Assembly: GCA_022573715.1 (NCBI GenBank)
Contig: JACZTL010000001.1
Span: forward strand, 222,471-286,470
Direction: 5' to 3'
DNA from: Bacteroidota bacterium
Lineage (GTDB): Bacteria > Bacteroidota > Ignavibacteria > Ignavibacteriales > Ignavibacteriaceae
Length of the DNA stretch: 64,000 nt
This document shows, piece after piece, positions 24,201 to 33,872 of the stretch. The notes beneath the pieces were generated by a model. It searched no databases. It was not told where the DNA came from and saw nothing but the letters and a program-made list of their open reading frames with translations. Position 1 is the first letter of the stretch; every line of letters begins with the position of its first letter. Made by a program: the position numbers and the translations under genes.

Positions 24201-25598
24201 TTGCTTATTACAGACAAAAAAAATATTTTTATTTACATTTTGCTTGCAGGCGTTGTTACTGAATTATATTATTTAGCCTTTCTTATATTCAGCGATAAGG
24301 ATATTCCCCTTTATATGTTTATCTATCTCGAAACTTTTTTGATTATGCTGTTATCATTTTACTTTGTTAAAAACTTAAATGAAAATAATTCGGGTGAAGA
24401 AAATGAAAAAGAGGAAAAAAATAATCCCGTTTTATTGTTTTTTTCAAAAGCACTAAAAATTGGAAAATCGAAGAGATTAAAATTACCTCTTACAATAATT
24501 TTTTTCGGTATCTTTTTCAGGTTAACTCTTTTCCCTGCTTTGCCAACAACCTCAGATGATGTTTACAGGTATTTGTGGGAAGGGAAAGTTTTGACTGCCG
24601 GGCATAATCCTTTTACAAAGGCACCCAATGATACATCGTTGATCCCTTTAAGAGATGGGGTATATGATAAAGTTACTTTTAAAGATATTCCGGCTATTTA
24701 TCCGCCGATTTCTCAATTAGTTTTTGCAGCAGGTTACGGTATTAAAAATAATAGTGTAACAGCTTTAAAATTGATATACCTGTTGTGCGAATTAATTACT
24801 CTTCTTTTCTTGTTGAAATTATTAGATCTTAAAAAGAAAAATTTAAATTACATAATTTTATACGCGTGGCTTCCACTAAGCATAATGGAATATTTCATCA
24901 ACGCTCATTTAGACCCTATCGGCATAATGTTTATGATGATGTTTATCTATTTTATGGAAAAGGAAAAACATATTTTATCTTCGGTAGCATTTTCATTAGC
25001 CATATTATCTAAATTATATCCCGTAATTTTATTTCCTCTTGTTATTAAAAAACTTGGACTTAAAAAAACAATTGTTTTTTCTTTGATCACTGCAATACTT
25101 GTAACAACTTTTTATTTACCTTTTCTTAACTGGAACTTTACTGCTTTTACAGCATTAAGAAATTATCTGTCAAATTGGGAATTCAACGGATCGGTATACA
25201 ATATATTAAAATATTTTTTGGATGATGGAAATCTTATAAAAATTATTTGCGGGTCGGCGTTTGTTATAACAACAGGAATAATAGCATATAAATACAAAAA
25301 TTTTACAAAAGCCGCGTACGCAGTTTTCATCACTTTAATAGTGTTCAGTTCAACTCTTTATCCTTGGTATTTAGGATGGATAGCAGCGCTAAATCCGGCT
25401 CATGCATTTTATTCGGTAACAAGTTTATTGTTTACAAGTAACTTTGCAAACTTTACACCTCTTGCGCCTGTGTGGAGGGAATATCTTGTGGTTTTACTAA
25501 TTCAGTACGTACCTTTTTTCATTTTTTTAGTGCTGGATGTTTTCTGGTTAAAAAATGAAAAAAGAAAACCTAAAAAATCGTTATCAGTAAATTTTTAA
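24201..25598 (+). CDS. Polytopic membrane glycosyltransferase (GT87/PMT-like)
   Basis: This is an integral membrane protein of 465 residues with about 11 hydrophobic helices. The first periplasmic loop carries TTSDDVYRYLWEGKVL, where the Asp pair is typical of GT-C enzymes using polyprenyl-phosphate sugars. IYPPISQLVFAAG and NAHLDPIGIMFMMMF follow, both seen in the GT87/DUF2029 and mannosyltransferase groups. The frame begins with TTG at 24201; no earlier in-frame ATG exists and the first internal ATG would remove a helix, so the TTG is likely real. It is 24 bases after the receptor gene, and its end overlaps the convergent response-regulator gene by four bases. The acceptor is unknown. Confidence 0.82.
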   Translation: MLITDKKNIFIYILLAGVVTELYYLAFLIFSDKDIPLYMFIYLETFLIMLLSFYFVKNLNENNSGEENEKEEKNNPVLLFFSKALKIGKSKRLKLPLTIIFFGIFFRLTLFPALPTTSDDVYRYLWEGKVLTAGHNPFTKAPNDTSLIPLRDGVYDKVTFKDIPAIYPPISQLVFAAGYGIKNNSVTALKLIYLLCELITLLFLLKLLDLKKKNLNYIILYAWLPLSIMEYFINAHLDPIGIMFMMMFIYFMEKEKHILSSVAFSLAILSKLYPVILFPLVIKKLGLKKTIVFSLITAILVTTFYLPFLNWNFTAFTALRNYLSNWEFNGSVYNILKYFLDDGNLIKIICGSAFVITTGIIAYKYKNFTKAAYAVFITLIVFSSTLYPWYLGWIAALNPAHAFYSVTSLLFTSNFANFTPLAPVWREYLVVLLIQYVPFFIFLVLDVFWLKNEKRKPKKSLSVNF

Positions 25599-26311
25599 AG
25601 ACTTAGTTTTTCTTTAAACTTGATAGCTTGTCTTCTCGACACTTCTATTTTATGATCACCTTTTAATTTTACTAATAAGCCGCCGTTTAACCAGGGTTCA
25701 ATATTTAATATCCACTTCAGATTTAAAATATGTTTTCTGTTAGCTCTGAAAAAGGTTTTGCTGTCCAATCTTTCATCAAGATAATTTAATGTTCTTAAAA
25801 TAAGCGGTTTGTTACTATCAAAATAAAGTCTAACATAATTACCCTCGGATTCAAATAACCTGATAGAAGATAATTTAACGAACCAGCATCGTTCACCGTC
25901 TTTTACAAAAATCTGATCATCTTCTTTTAATATATTAGAAAGTTCGCTTGTCATCACTTCCTGATTACGCAGGAGAACTTTTTCAATTGTTTCTGCTAAT
26001 CTATCGGGGTCAATTGGTTTTAAAAGATAATCCAGAGCGTTATATTCAAATGCTTTCAATGCATATTCATCGTAGGCTGTAGTAAAAATAACTGTTGGGA
26101 CTGTATCTAAACTCTCTAAAAGTTCAAAGCCGTTTTTACCCGGCATTTGTATATCTAAAAATATCAGATCCGGTTTTAATTCTTCAATTTTTTTTAATGC
26201 ATCATCAACATTTTTTGCTTCTCCTATAATATTAATCTTTTTATGCAGTGCTAATAATCTGCGAAGCTCAACACGTGCTAATCGTTCATCGTCAATTATT
26301 ATTGCTTTCAT
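25595..26311 (-). CDS. LytTR-type response regulator
   Basis: This is a two-component response regulator of 238 residues. The receiver domain holds the acidic pair IIDDERLAR, the phosphoacceptor Asp53 in LIFLDIQMPG, the switch Thr in VIFTTAYDEYALKAF and Lys in YLLKPID. Residues about 135-238 form a LytTR DNA-binding domain (GNYVRLYFDS, FFRANRKHILNL, VSRRQAIKFKEKL). The ATG at 26311 has AAGGAG at ideal distance and overlaps the 3' end of the kinase gene by 20 bases, so the pair is translationally coupled. Targets are unknown; such pairs usually control envelope or polysaccharide genes. Confidence 0.94.
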   Translation of the reverse strand: MKAIIIDDERLARVELRRLLALHKKINIIGEAKNVDDALKKIEELKPDLIFLDIQMPGKNGFELLESLDTVPTVIFTTAYDEYALKAFEYNALDYLLKPIDPDRLAETIEKVLLRNQEVMTSELSNILKEDDQIFVKDGERCWFVKLSSIRLFESEGNYVRLYFDSNKPLILRTLNYLDERLDSKTFFRANRKHILNLKWILNIEPWLNGGLLVKLKGDHKIEVSRRQAIKFKEKLSL

Positions 26312-27419
26312 TTTTATCTCCTTCAATTGGAATTACTATTTTTGTTAAAACAATTTCGTCCGTCTCGTTTTCTATAGTAAATCTTGCTTTCTCCCCGTAA
26401 ATAAGATTTAATCTATGTTTTGTGTTTTTAATACCGAAACCTTTTGCGTTTTTTAAGTCTTCGTCTTCAATATTACCAGTATTCCTTATTTCAATTATAA
26501 GGTTTGTTGCAGTAAGTTTCGTACTTAAATGAATTTCCCCTCCGTCTTCTCTGTTTGAGAGACCGTGTTTTATTCCGTTTTCTACCAATGTTTGTATCAT
26601 CATTGGTGGTATTTTAATTTGTCTGGAACCTTCATCAATATCAATTTTATATTTTAGTCTTTCCTCAAACCTAATAGATTCAAGTTTTAAATAATCCGTA
26701 ACTATTTGTAGTTCATTATCTAAAGCAGCAGTTTCTATATGTCCTTTTTGTAAAGAATATCTGAGAATATTAGAAAGATAAGTTACGGCAGTTTGTGCAC
26801 TTTCTGGATTTTCTTTTATCAATGCTCTAATGCTGTTTAGTGCATTAAAAATAAAATGCGGGTTTAATTGTGATTTTAATGTTTTTAGTTCATAATCTTT
26901 TACGGCGGCTTCCCATATAAGTGCTTCAACTTCAACCGCTTTATAGTTTTCAAAGAAATGAACCGAAAAATAAATCAGTTCCCAAACTAAAATTATTCCA
27001 GTAAGATTAAATAAACTCCAAATAACTGTACCAGTTTGTATTTTATGAAAGTAGACATATCCTATATAATACGAAACGGTAAATGTAATGATGTATAAAA
27101 TTGCACCTAAAATAAAAGATGACAATATAATTCTAGGAATAATTTTTTTAAGCGGAAGTTTTAACCATTTTCTATTAATGGTATAAGATCTGAAAATATG
27201 GGTTACACTAACGCCAACAATTCCCATATATAATGTTGTGGTAAGCCTTTGCCAAGTAAAATGCCCGAATAAGGAGATCATACTGATATTAAAAATGACA
27301 AAAATTGACCATCCGATTATTTGGTTGATCCAATAAATTTTATTACGTGTAAGTTTGGTCTTAAATGTAAATCCATTTTTGGTTGGAATCGTATTATTTA
27401 TGTCAGACTCATTTTTCAT
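26292..27419 (-). CDS. LytS/YehU-type sensor histidine kinase
   Basis: This 375-residue sensor has four or five N-terminal membrane helices (residues 30-155) with almost no periplasmic domain, so it probably senses within the membrane. The His_kinase domain has the motif LNPHFIFNALNSIRAL with His188 as the likely phosphorylation site. The ATPase domain shows PPMMIQTLVENGIKHGLS (N box) and a GFGIKNTKHRL G-box. Its stop codon overlaps the ribosome-binding site and start of the response-regulator gene. It is the first gene of the pair. The input signal is unknown. Confidence 0.93.
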   Translation of the reverse strand: MKNESDINNTIPTKNGFTFKTKLTRNKIYWINQIIGWSIFVIFNISMISLFGHFTWQRLTTTLYMGIVGVSVTHIFRSYTINRKWLKLPLKKIIPRIILSSFILGAILYIITFTVSYYIGYVYFHKIQTGTVIWSLFNLTGIILVWELIYFSVHFFENYKAVEVEALIWEAAVKDYELKTLKSQLNPHFIFNALNSIRALIKENPESAQTAVTYLSNILRYSLQKGHIETAALDNELQIVTDYLKLESIRFEERLKYKIDIDEGSRQIKIPPMMIQTLVENGIKHGLSNREDGGEIHLSTKLTATNLIIEIRNTGNIEDEDLKNAKGFGIKNTKHRLNLIYGEKARFTIENETDEIVLTKIVIPIEGDKNESNNN

Positions 27420-27611
27420 ATATTAAATTTGTTTTCTTTTCTTTTAATCAATATAAACTTTTAACATTTATTCATCAAAATAAATCTTTATTTAATTTAG
27501 AGATCAAATGTACCTCAGGCGTTATTTACCGATTGATTTTTTTTTGTAAACGGTAATAAAAAATGATGAAACGAAGATTGACGTATTAAATGAAGTATGA
27601 GTTAAAAGTAA

Positions 27612-27638
27612 AAAGCTCTGCAAATTTTTACAGAGCTT
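27612..27638 (-). terminator. Terminator after rseP
   Basis: AAAGCTCTG / CAGAGCTT with a ten-base AT loop is followed on the minus strand by TTTTTACTTTT, 19 bases past the stop of the protease gene. Confidence 0.85.
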
Positions 27639-27656
27639 AAATTACAAATTCAATAA

Positions 27657-29012
27657 TTAAAGATTTATGATGTCGCTATAAATTATGTATGCCATTAAAA
27701 GAAGCAAAATAGCAAAACCCGCATTTTGAATCGCTATTTTTATTTTTATGGGTATTTCTCTTCTAAATATTCCTTCTATTAAAATAATTATCAAATGTCC
27801 GCCGTCTAATACCGGAAATGGTAATATATTTAATATTGCCAAGCTTAAACTTAAGAGTGCTAAAAATACAAGGAAACTGGAAATACCGGCATTAGCAGAT
27901 TGAGCAGCGAATTGCGCTATTTTTACAGGACCACCAAAAACTTTACCGAAAGCTACATCGCCGTTGATAACTTTACCTAACATATTAAAAGTAAGTTTAG
28001 TCATTTTTACGATATCCAGCCATCCTTGATAAAAAGAAGCAAAGAATCCAAAAGTTTCAAAGTCAACCTGACCTGTAAATACTTGTGCGATTTGAATACC
28101 TATCATACCGTCACTGCCGGGAGTTACTGCAAGACTTAAAGTATCTTTATCGCGTTGAATGACTAACGGTAAAGAAACATTCTTGTTGGAGGAAATAATC
28201 TTTGTGGTTTGTTTTGGACTGTAAAGTTCCACACCGTTAAGTTTTAAAAAAATATCATTTGCTTTTAAACCGGCTTTTTCCGCAGGAGAATTAGCTAATA
28301 CAGCAGCTACAGCAGGTTTTATTCCTGAGGGAATTAAGAACATCTCATTTTCTTCTGAAGCAGGTATTATTGAACGAAGTGCTTTTAAATGAATTATTTT
28401 GCCGTTTCTTTCAATTTTAAAATCAACATCAACTCCTGCTGTATAAATAAATATTTGACTGCGTAACTCACCCCAATTATTTACAGGTTTTTTGTTAACG
28501 GCAAGTATTTTATCATTTCTCAAAAGCCCAATTGAATCAGCCGGTGAATTAGGCACAACGTAACCAAGGGTAGTAGTTTTTGTTATTTGTTTTCCTTTAA
28601 AGAAATTTGCTCCCCAGAAGATCATAAGAGATAAAAGCAGGTTCATTATAACTCCGGCAGTAATTACAACTACCTTTTGATATGTTGGTCTTGCTCTAAA
28701 TTCGTAGGGCTTGGGTTTTTCGTTTGCAAATTTTGTGTCAAAACTTTCGTCTACCATTCCTGCAATTTTTACATAACCGCCTAAGGGTAGTAGACAGATT
28801 CTGTAATCAGTATTGCCTTCACCGTTAAAATCTTTATCAAGTTCACCAAAAGTAAACCCGGTAAGTTTATTCCAACCGAAAAGTCTCTTACCGAAACCTA
28901 TAGCAAATATATCAACTCTCATTTTAAATGATTTGGCAGCTATGAAATGTCCAAACTCGTGAATAAATACTAAAATGCCAATCGTTATCACAAAATAAAT
29001 TACATATTCCAT
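27657..29012 (-). CDS. rseP: RseP-type site-2 intramembrane zinc protease
   Basis: This is a 451-residue polytopic metalloprotease that cuts transmembrane segments, classically an anti-sigma factor after a first cut in the periplasm. The zinc motif is H18-E-F-G-H22 in the first helix. The third ligand lies in PFPVLDGGH in the C-terminal membrane part. Two PDZ-like domains lie between (TTLGYVVPNSPADSIGLL and IKPAVAAVLANSPAEKAGLK). Length is usual for RseP with two PDZ domains. It lies downstream of dxr on the same strand, an arrangement common in bacteria. The 181-base spacer (29013-29193) holds palindromes. Confidence 0.95.
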   Translation of the reverse strand: MEYVIYFVITIGILVFIHEFGHFIAAKSFKMRVDIFAIGFGKRLFGWNKLTGFTFGELDKDFNGEGNTDYRICLLPLGGYVKIAGMVDESFDTKFANEKPKPYEFRARPTYQKVVVITAGVIMNLLLSLMIFWGANFFKGKQITKTTTLGYVVPNSPADSIGLLRNDKILAVNKKPVNNWGELRSQIFIYTAGVDVDFKIERNGKIIHLKALRSIIPASEENEMFLIPSGIKPAVAAVLANSPAEKAGLKANDIFLKLNGVELYSPKQTTKIISSNKNVSLPLVIQRDKDTLSLAVTPGSDGMIGIQIAQVFTGQVDFETFGFFASFYQGWLDIVKMTKLTFNMLGKVINGDVAFGKVFGGPVKIAQFAAQSANAGISSFLVFLALLSLSLAILNILPFPVLDGGHLIIILIEGIFRREIPIKIKIAIQNAGFAILLLLMAYIIYSDIINL

Positions 29013-29072
29013 TGAACTTTAATTCTCCTGTTATATTTTAATAAATTACAAAAAACAAATTATAAACAACAA

Positions 29073-29158
29073 ACCTGCCTCCCAGACTACTCTGTACTTC
29101 GGGCAGGTAAATCTCAAATTTCAAATAACAATACTTTTTTTTAGGATTTTGTTATTTG
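29073..29158. repeat. Two inverted repeats between dxr and rseP
   Basis: ACCTGCCT (29073-29080) pairs with GGGCAGGT (29101-29108), a variant of the GC-rich palindrome family. A second, AT-rich hairpin has perfect ten-base arms CAAATAACAA (29122-29131) and TTGTTATTTG (29149-29158). They could pause or attenuate transcription from dxr into rseP. Confidence 0.6.
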
Positions 29159-29193
29159 TTATTTATTTCAGTTAATTCTATTAATTAATATTG

Positions 29194-30333
29194 CTATAAA
29201 TTAATAACATATTCCCTTGTCAACCTGTCGCACTCAAATATTGTTTCAATATCGGGAGTTGCATGATTTACAAATTTATTAAGTGCTTTTTCAACAGAGA
29301 CAGGAATATCAGAAAATTTAATTTCTTCCTTTAAAAATCTGCTTACAGCAACCTCATTTGCCGCATTTAAAATACACGGCGCAGTTCCGCCATCAGCCAA
29401 AACTTGAAACGCTAATCCTAAACAAGTGTATTTTTCATAATCCGGTTTATAAAAAGTCAGCTGATTTATCTTGGGCATATCGGTTCTTTCCATATCGTTT
29501 TTAAAACGTTCTGGGTATGTTAAAGCATACTGAATTGGCAAACACATATCCGGGTAACCCAACTGCGCTTTAATTGAACCGTCCACAAACTGAACCATAG
29601 AATGAATAATTGATTGAGGATGAATTACTACTTCAATTTGATTTGACAAAAAACCAAATAACCATCTCGCCTCAATAACTTCAAGTCCTTTATTCATCAT
29701 TGTCGCAGAGTCAATTGTGATTTTATTTCCCATATTCCAATTAGGATGATTGAGGGCTTCTTTAACTGTAACTGATGAAAATTTTTCCTTATCAATATTT
29801 AAGAAAGGACCTCCAGATGCAGTAATGATCAGCTTTTCAACCTGCTCTTTTTTCTCACCAACTAAACATTGGAATATAGCACTATGTTCAGAATCTACAG
29901 GAATGATTTCAGCATTGTGTTCCAATGCTAAACTAGTTACCAATTCACCTGCGACAACTAAAGTTTCTTTATTTGCAAGAGCAATTCTTTTTCCTCTTTT
30001 AATGGCTTCAATAGTAGGTGCCAAACCTGAAAAGCCAACTACCGCACCAAGTAAAATATCATAATCCGATTGTGATGCCACTTCGCATAAAGCATCTTTC
30101 CCTGAAAGTACTTTGCAATTCTCTTTTAGATTACTCTTTAATTCCCCGGCTTTATTTATGTCAACCACCACAACGGTTTCAGGATGAAATTCTTCAATTT
30201 GTTTTTGAAGGAGTTCAATATTGTTATTTGCCGTTAAAACCGAAACAGAAAACCTTTCCGGGAATTTTCTGATAACATTGAGGGAATTAACACCGATTGA
30301 CCCCGTTGAGCCTAATAATAAAATCTTTTTCAT
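29194..30333 (-). CDS. dxr: 1-deoxy-D-xylulose 5-phosphate reductoisomerase
   Basis: This is the second enzyme of the MEP isoprenoid pathway; it converts DXP to 2-C-methyl-D-erythritol 4-phosphate with NADPH in the cytoplasm. Length is 379 residues as expected. Seen motifs are the NADPH loop LLGSTGSIGVNSL at the start, ALANKETLVVAGE, the metal and substrate loop PVDSEHSAIFQCL, and NPNWNMGNKITIDSATMMNK-type sequence in the catalytic region. ispG of the same pathway lies at 46689, in another operon. dxr precedes rseP on the same strand. Confidence 0.97.
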   Translation of the reverse strand: MKKILLLGSTGSIGVNSLNVIRKFPERFSVSVLTANNNIELLQKQIEEFHPETVVVVDINKAGELKSNLKENCKVLSGKDALCEVASQSDYDILLGAVVGFSGLAPTIEAIKRGKRIALANKETLVVAGELVTSLALEHNAEIIPVDSEHSAIFQCLVGEKKEQVEKLIITASGGPFLNIDKEKFSSVTVKEALNHPNWNMGNKITIDSATMMNKGLEVIEARWLFGFLSNQIEVVIHPQSIIHSMVQFVDGSIKAQLGYPDMCLPIQYALTYPERFKNDMERTDMPKINQLTFYKPDYEKYTCLGLAFQVLADGGTAPCILNAANEVAVSRFLKEEIKFSDIPVSVEKALNKFVNHATPDIETIFECDRLTREYVINL

Positions 30334-30424
30334 AAATAAAATTAATTGAAACTAAATTTAAAGATGTATGGCTTCGCAATCAATATATATAAAAATATGA
30401 TGAGTGGACTGTATTATAAAAATA

Positions 30425-30447
30425 AGGGCGACTTGTTGAGTCGCCCT
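30425..30447 (-). terminator. Terminator after propeller gene C
   Basis: AGGGCGACT / AGTCGCCCT with a five-base loop is followed on the minus strand by TTATTTTTATAA. It lies about 105 bases past the stop of the propeller gene at 30554. Confidence 0.75.
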
Positions 30448-30490
30448 ATAAAAAATACGTTTTTCTTCTTACGGTTCACGTTTTCCGATT

Positions 30491-30517
30491 GTCCGCCCTA
30501 ACTTTAGCTAAGGTGGA
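30491..30517. repeat. Imperfect GC-rich palindrome
   Basis: TCCGCCCTAA and CTAAGGTGGA form an imperfect hairpin with a CTTTAG loop, in the 3' flank of propeller gene C. It is a diverged member of the dispersed family. Confidence 0.55.
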
Positions 30518-30553
30518 TTTTACGTAATCTATTTACTATTACGACATTTGTCG

Positions 30554-33500
30554 TTATTTCATCAATATCATTTTCTTAGACTGCACAAATTGATTTCCGT
30601 TTTCAGCTTTTGCAATAAGTCTATAGAAATAAACTCCACTGCTTGTTCTAACTCCGCTGCTGTTTAATCCGTTCCAAATTACTTTTTGAATACCTGCAGG
30701 TAATTCTTCATTAACTACTTCGTTTACTTTTCGTCCAAGCACATCATATATAATAAGGCTTACATTAGATTTTACAGGAAGCGAAAAATTAATTGTAGTT
30801 GAAGGGTTAAACGGATTGGGGTAATTTTGCGAAAGAGAATAATCATTCGGTATTACAGATGTAATTGTTTCAACACCGACAACTATATCGGATAGCGGAG
30901 CAGTCCAAATTCCTCTGCCGTGTGTTGCAACAATTACCTGACCGTCAAATGCAAGCATTTCCCAAACGGCAACAGCGGGGAAGCCGTTGTTTGAATAGTG
31001 CCAGGTTGCGCCTGCATCAGTAGATTCAAATATTCCTATTTCAGTACCTGCCCAGATTATATTTGTGTTTGTAGGCATTACAAGTAAACTGTATACAGCA
31101 ACATCTGGAAAATCGTTTGAACTTGATGTGTTAGAACCGAAACCCGAAAGCTCGGACCAGGTTTGACCTAAATCAGTTGTCATTATAATTTTAGCTTTTT
31201 GTGCATTTGAGAATAGTACATAAGCCGTATTAGCGTCGGTCGGATGAGTGGCAAGACCTGAAATAGATGCATTAGGCGTAATACTGGGAATTTGTGTCTG
31301 ACTAAAAGTAACTCCGCTGTCTGTTGAAACAAAGAAAGGGAAGCCTATTGTTAAAGCTCTGCCTGACCAAATAATTGAAGGATCGGCAAGAGAAAATTTT
31401 ATTTGCGTTGACGACCTCGAACCATCCCAACCCGGTTGCCCACTCATTGAGATTGCCGTCCATGTATCACCAAAATTTTCAGAACGGTAAATAGCATTTT
31501 TAGATACTATCAGAACTCTATCGGGTGCTAATTTTGATTTAGCAATTTTTGTTATAAACGGTGCTAAGGCGACTGATTTGGGAATACCGGTTACTGATGT
31601 CCAGCCTGCACCACCGTTAGATGATTTATAAATATCGTTAAATTGTGAGGATTCTAATAGTTGGTTGAGATCACCGTAATTCCAAACTGCTTCAAAACCA
31701 TCACCACCTGGTGTTGATGACCAAGCGCTGCTTGCAGTTGGATTTAATGGGGAAAGCCAGCTTCCGTTATCCTGTGTCCCACCTATATATTTGTTTTTAT
31801 TAGGCATTTTATCGACACCGTAAAATTGTGTCGTATTATAACCGTTCAAAGTTTTTATGAACGAAATACCTTTATTATCAGAATAAGTAACTCCGCCGTC
31901 GTTACCGTTAATGAATCTAAAGCTTTGTGTAGCGGGGTTTGTTTTTATTATTGTTAAATTATGATGATCGGGATGGACAAAAGATATTGAATTTGGTCCT
32001 GGACCGAATTCTCCATAAGCATCTGAAATAACAGTAGTAGTAATATTTTTTTGCGTGATTGTTCCCCAATTAATTACAATTTTAGAATCAGGTAAGTTGG
32101 CTCCGTCAAAAACAGTTCCTGCAGGTGATTCTGGCCACATTGCATATATATTTTTATAAGCCATTCCTGCAGTAACTGTTATGTTCGCATCAGGTGTTGA
32201 TGCATTGTATGGAATTGCATTTATAAAAATATAATCTCTTGAAAATCCCTCGGTTCCATTAGCCCTGGTTTTAAGATTCCATGTGCCGTCGTCATCTTGA
32301 TCTCTGAAAGATGCCATTAACTGCCTGTTATTATCAGTATCCCAAACTTCAAATGGAACGTCTGCATAATTTTGGTAGGTATATTGAAAGCCTGATGCCC
32401 AAAGAAAACGGTGTGCTTTTTGGGTTAATCCGGGTCCGAATCTTATTTCTACAGTACTGAAATCAGAAGAAGTTGTATTTGCAGTTAGACCGTGGAAATT
32501 TTCTCCTTTATCTAATCCTCCATTACCGAAACCGCTTCCCCAGTTTACAAATGCCCAGAATGATGAAGTGTTTACTTCATCAACTCCTAAAATTTGAGGA
32601 GCAGAAGTTGATGTACCTGTACCAACGGTTAACTTCATTATATTAATACCGCCCACATAAACGGTAGTGGCATCGTAAGGATCAACTGCTATTGCGTTAT
32701 CATACCAGCCCTGTCCATTGTCCGGTCCGCCAAACCAGTCTTTATTACCGCCTAGATCTGTTGAAGGATTCCAGGTTGCACCAGCATCATCTGAAACATA
32801 GAGTGTTGCATTACCTCCAATACCAAGTTCTGAAGAAGCATAAATCTTTGATGTGTCGGTGGGTGCAACAGTAATTTCCATTCTTGCAGTACCAACAATA
32901 CCAGAAGAAGAACTAACCCAAGAATTACCTCCGTTTAATGATTTTATAACACCGGCTGCGTTAACCGTTGCATACTGAGTGTTAAAATTGCTTGGGTTTG
33001 CGACTAAATCTTCAACCGTACTGGTTGTGCTGTATTTTTGGGTCCAGGTATTGCCACCGTCAGTAGACATCCAAATACCTGATGTTACATTTGCGCCTTT
33101 CCAGCCAGCACTTGTGGATGCAAGCACTATATCGGGATTCGTGGGATCAATTATTATACGGGTAATGTTTTGAAAATTTAAATTCGTCGTACTTGAGAGT
33201 TGAGTCCAGTTAATACCTCTGTCTGTTGTTTTCCAAATGCCGCTTCCGTGAACTTGGTCAATATTTCCAAATCCTTCGCCTGTACCCAAATACATAATAT
33301 TATGATTAGATTCAGACATAACTAAAACACTTGCGGCTAAAGTTGGAAGTGAGGCAGTTAAATGAGTCCAGGATGCGCCCGCATCAGTAGTTTTCCAAAC
33401 TCCCCCGCTAACATTACCTACAAACCATGTATTAAAAGTAGCATCATCAGGGTCAACTACTATCGATCTCGTTCTGCCGCTTACATTACCGGGACCTCTT

Positions 33501-33838
33501 TCGGTCCAATTAACAATGTTAGTTTTTGCAAGTTTGCTCAAGCCGTAAGTAGAATTTAAATTTGTGGCTTTCAGCAGTTCCTTAATTCTGTAATTTGCCG
33601 GGTAGCCGGGATTATCTTCACCAAATCCTTTTCTAATATCGTTCATATATTTGGCGAACAGGTCCGGTCTGTCATTTTTTAATCTTTTTGTTTTGACAAC
33701 CGGCTGTAAATCGTCATAGTTTATAATTTGTTTAGCGTTTTTGAACTGAAGTAAATCAGTATATGAGAAGAGAACAACTGCAATAATTAAGAACAAAGAC
33801 ATCCCCAAAAATTTTTTTGTTTGTAGAAAATGTTTCAT
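30554..33838 (-). CDS. T9SS-secreted beta-propeller protein C, with inserted domain
   Basis: This 1094-residue secreted protein is of the same type as A and B. It has an N-terminal signal helix, then YPANYRIKELLKATNLN, then a propeller opening RGPGNVSGRTRSIVVD and carrying Asp-box repeats KTTDAGASW, KTTDRGINW, STDGGNTW and ESTDAGATW. Between blades, at about residues 415-600, is an extra domain not found in A or B (HRFLWASGFQYTYQNY, FEVWDTDNNRQLMASF). HPDHHNL near 620, NDGG and GGTQDNG match the conserved positions. The T9SS sorting domain ends KKMILMK. Sorting-domain sequence is clearly different from the A/B pair, so it is an older paralogue. It lies 34 bases behind a small lipoprotein gene. 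Confidence 0.9.
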   Translation of the reverse strand: MKHFLQTKKFLGMSLFLIIAVVLFSYTDLLQFKNAKQIINYDDLQPVVKTKRLKNDRPDLFAKYMNDIRKGFGEDNPGYPANYRIKELLKATNLNSTYGLSKLAKTNIVNWTERGPGNVSGRTRSIVVDPDDATFNTWFVGNVSGGVWKTTDAGASWTHLTASLPTLAASVLVMSESNHNIMYLGTGEGFGNIDQVHGSGIWKTTDRGINWTQLSSTTNLNFQNITRIIIDPTNPDIVLASTSAGWKGANVTSGIWMSTDGGNTWTQKYSTTSTVEDLVANPSNFNTQYATVNAAGVIKSLNGGNSWVSSSSGIVGTARMEITVAPTDTSKIYASSELGIGGNATLYVSDDAGATWNPSTDLGGNKDWFGGPDNGQGWYDNAIAVDPYDATTVYVGGINIMKLTVGTGTSTSAPQILGVDEVNTSSFWAFVNWGSGFGNGGLDKGENFHGLTANTTSSDFSTVEIRFGPGLTQKAHRFLWASGFQYTYQNYADVPFEVWDTDNNRQLMASFRDQDDDGTWNLKTRANGTEGFSRDYIFINAIPYNASTPDANITVTAGMAYKNIYAMWPESPAGTVFDGANLPDSKIVINWGTITQKNITTTVISDAYGEFGPGPNSISFVHPDHHNLTIIKTNPATQSFRFINGNDGGVTYSDNKGISFIKTLNGYNTTQFYGVDKMPNKNKYIGGTQDNGSWLSPLNPTASSAWSSTPGGDGFEAVWNYGDLNQLLESSQFNDIYKSSNGGAGWTSVTGIPKSVALAPFITKIAKSKLAPDRVLIVSKNAIYRSENFGDTWTAISMSGQPGWDGSRSSTQIKFSLADPSIIWSGRALTIGFPFFVSTDSGVTFSQTQIPSITPNASISGLATHPTDANTAYVLFSNAQKAKIIMTTDLGQTWSELSGFGSNTSSSNDFPDVAVYSLLVMPTNTNIIWAGTEIGIFESTDAGATWHYSNNGFPAVAVWEMLAFDGQVIVATHGRGIWTAPLSDIVVGVETITSVIPNDYSLSQNYPNPFNPSTTINFSLPVKSNVSLIIYDVLGRKVNEVVNEELPAGIQKVIWNGLNSSGVRTSSGVYFYRLIAKAENGNQFVQSKKMILMK

Positions 33839-33872
33839 TGATTATCCTTAAAAGTTATTTAATAAAAAAAAA

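Noticed and set aside
24201..24203. Possible frameshift or missing start in the membrane glycosyltransferase
   Set aside because: The TTG start is followed at once by a normal first helix and the frame is full length, so an alternative start codon is enough to explain it.
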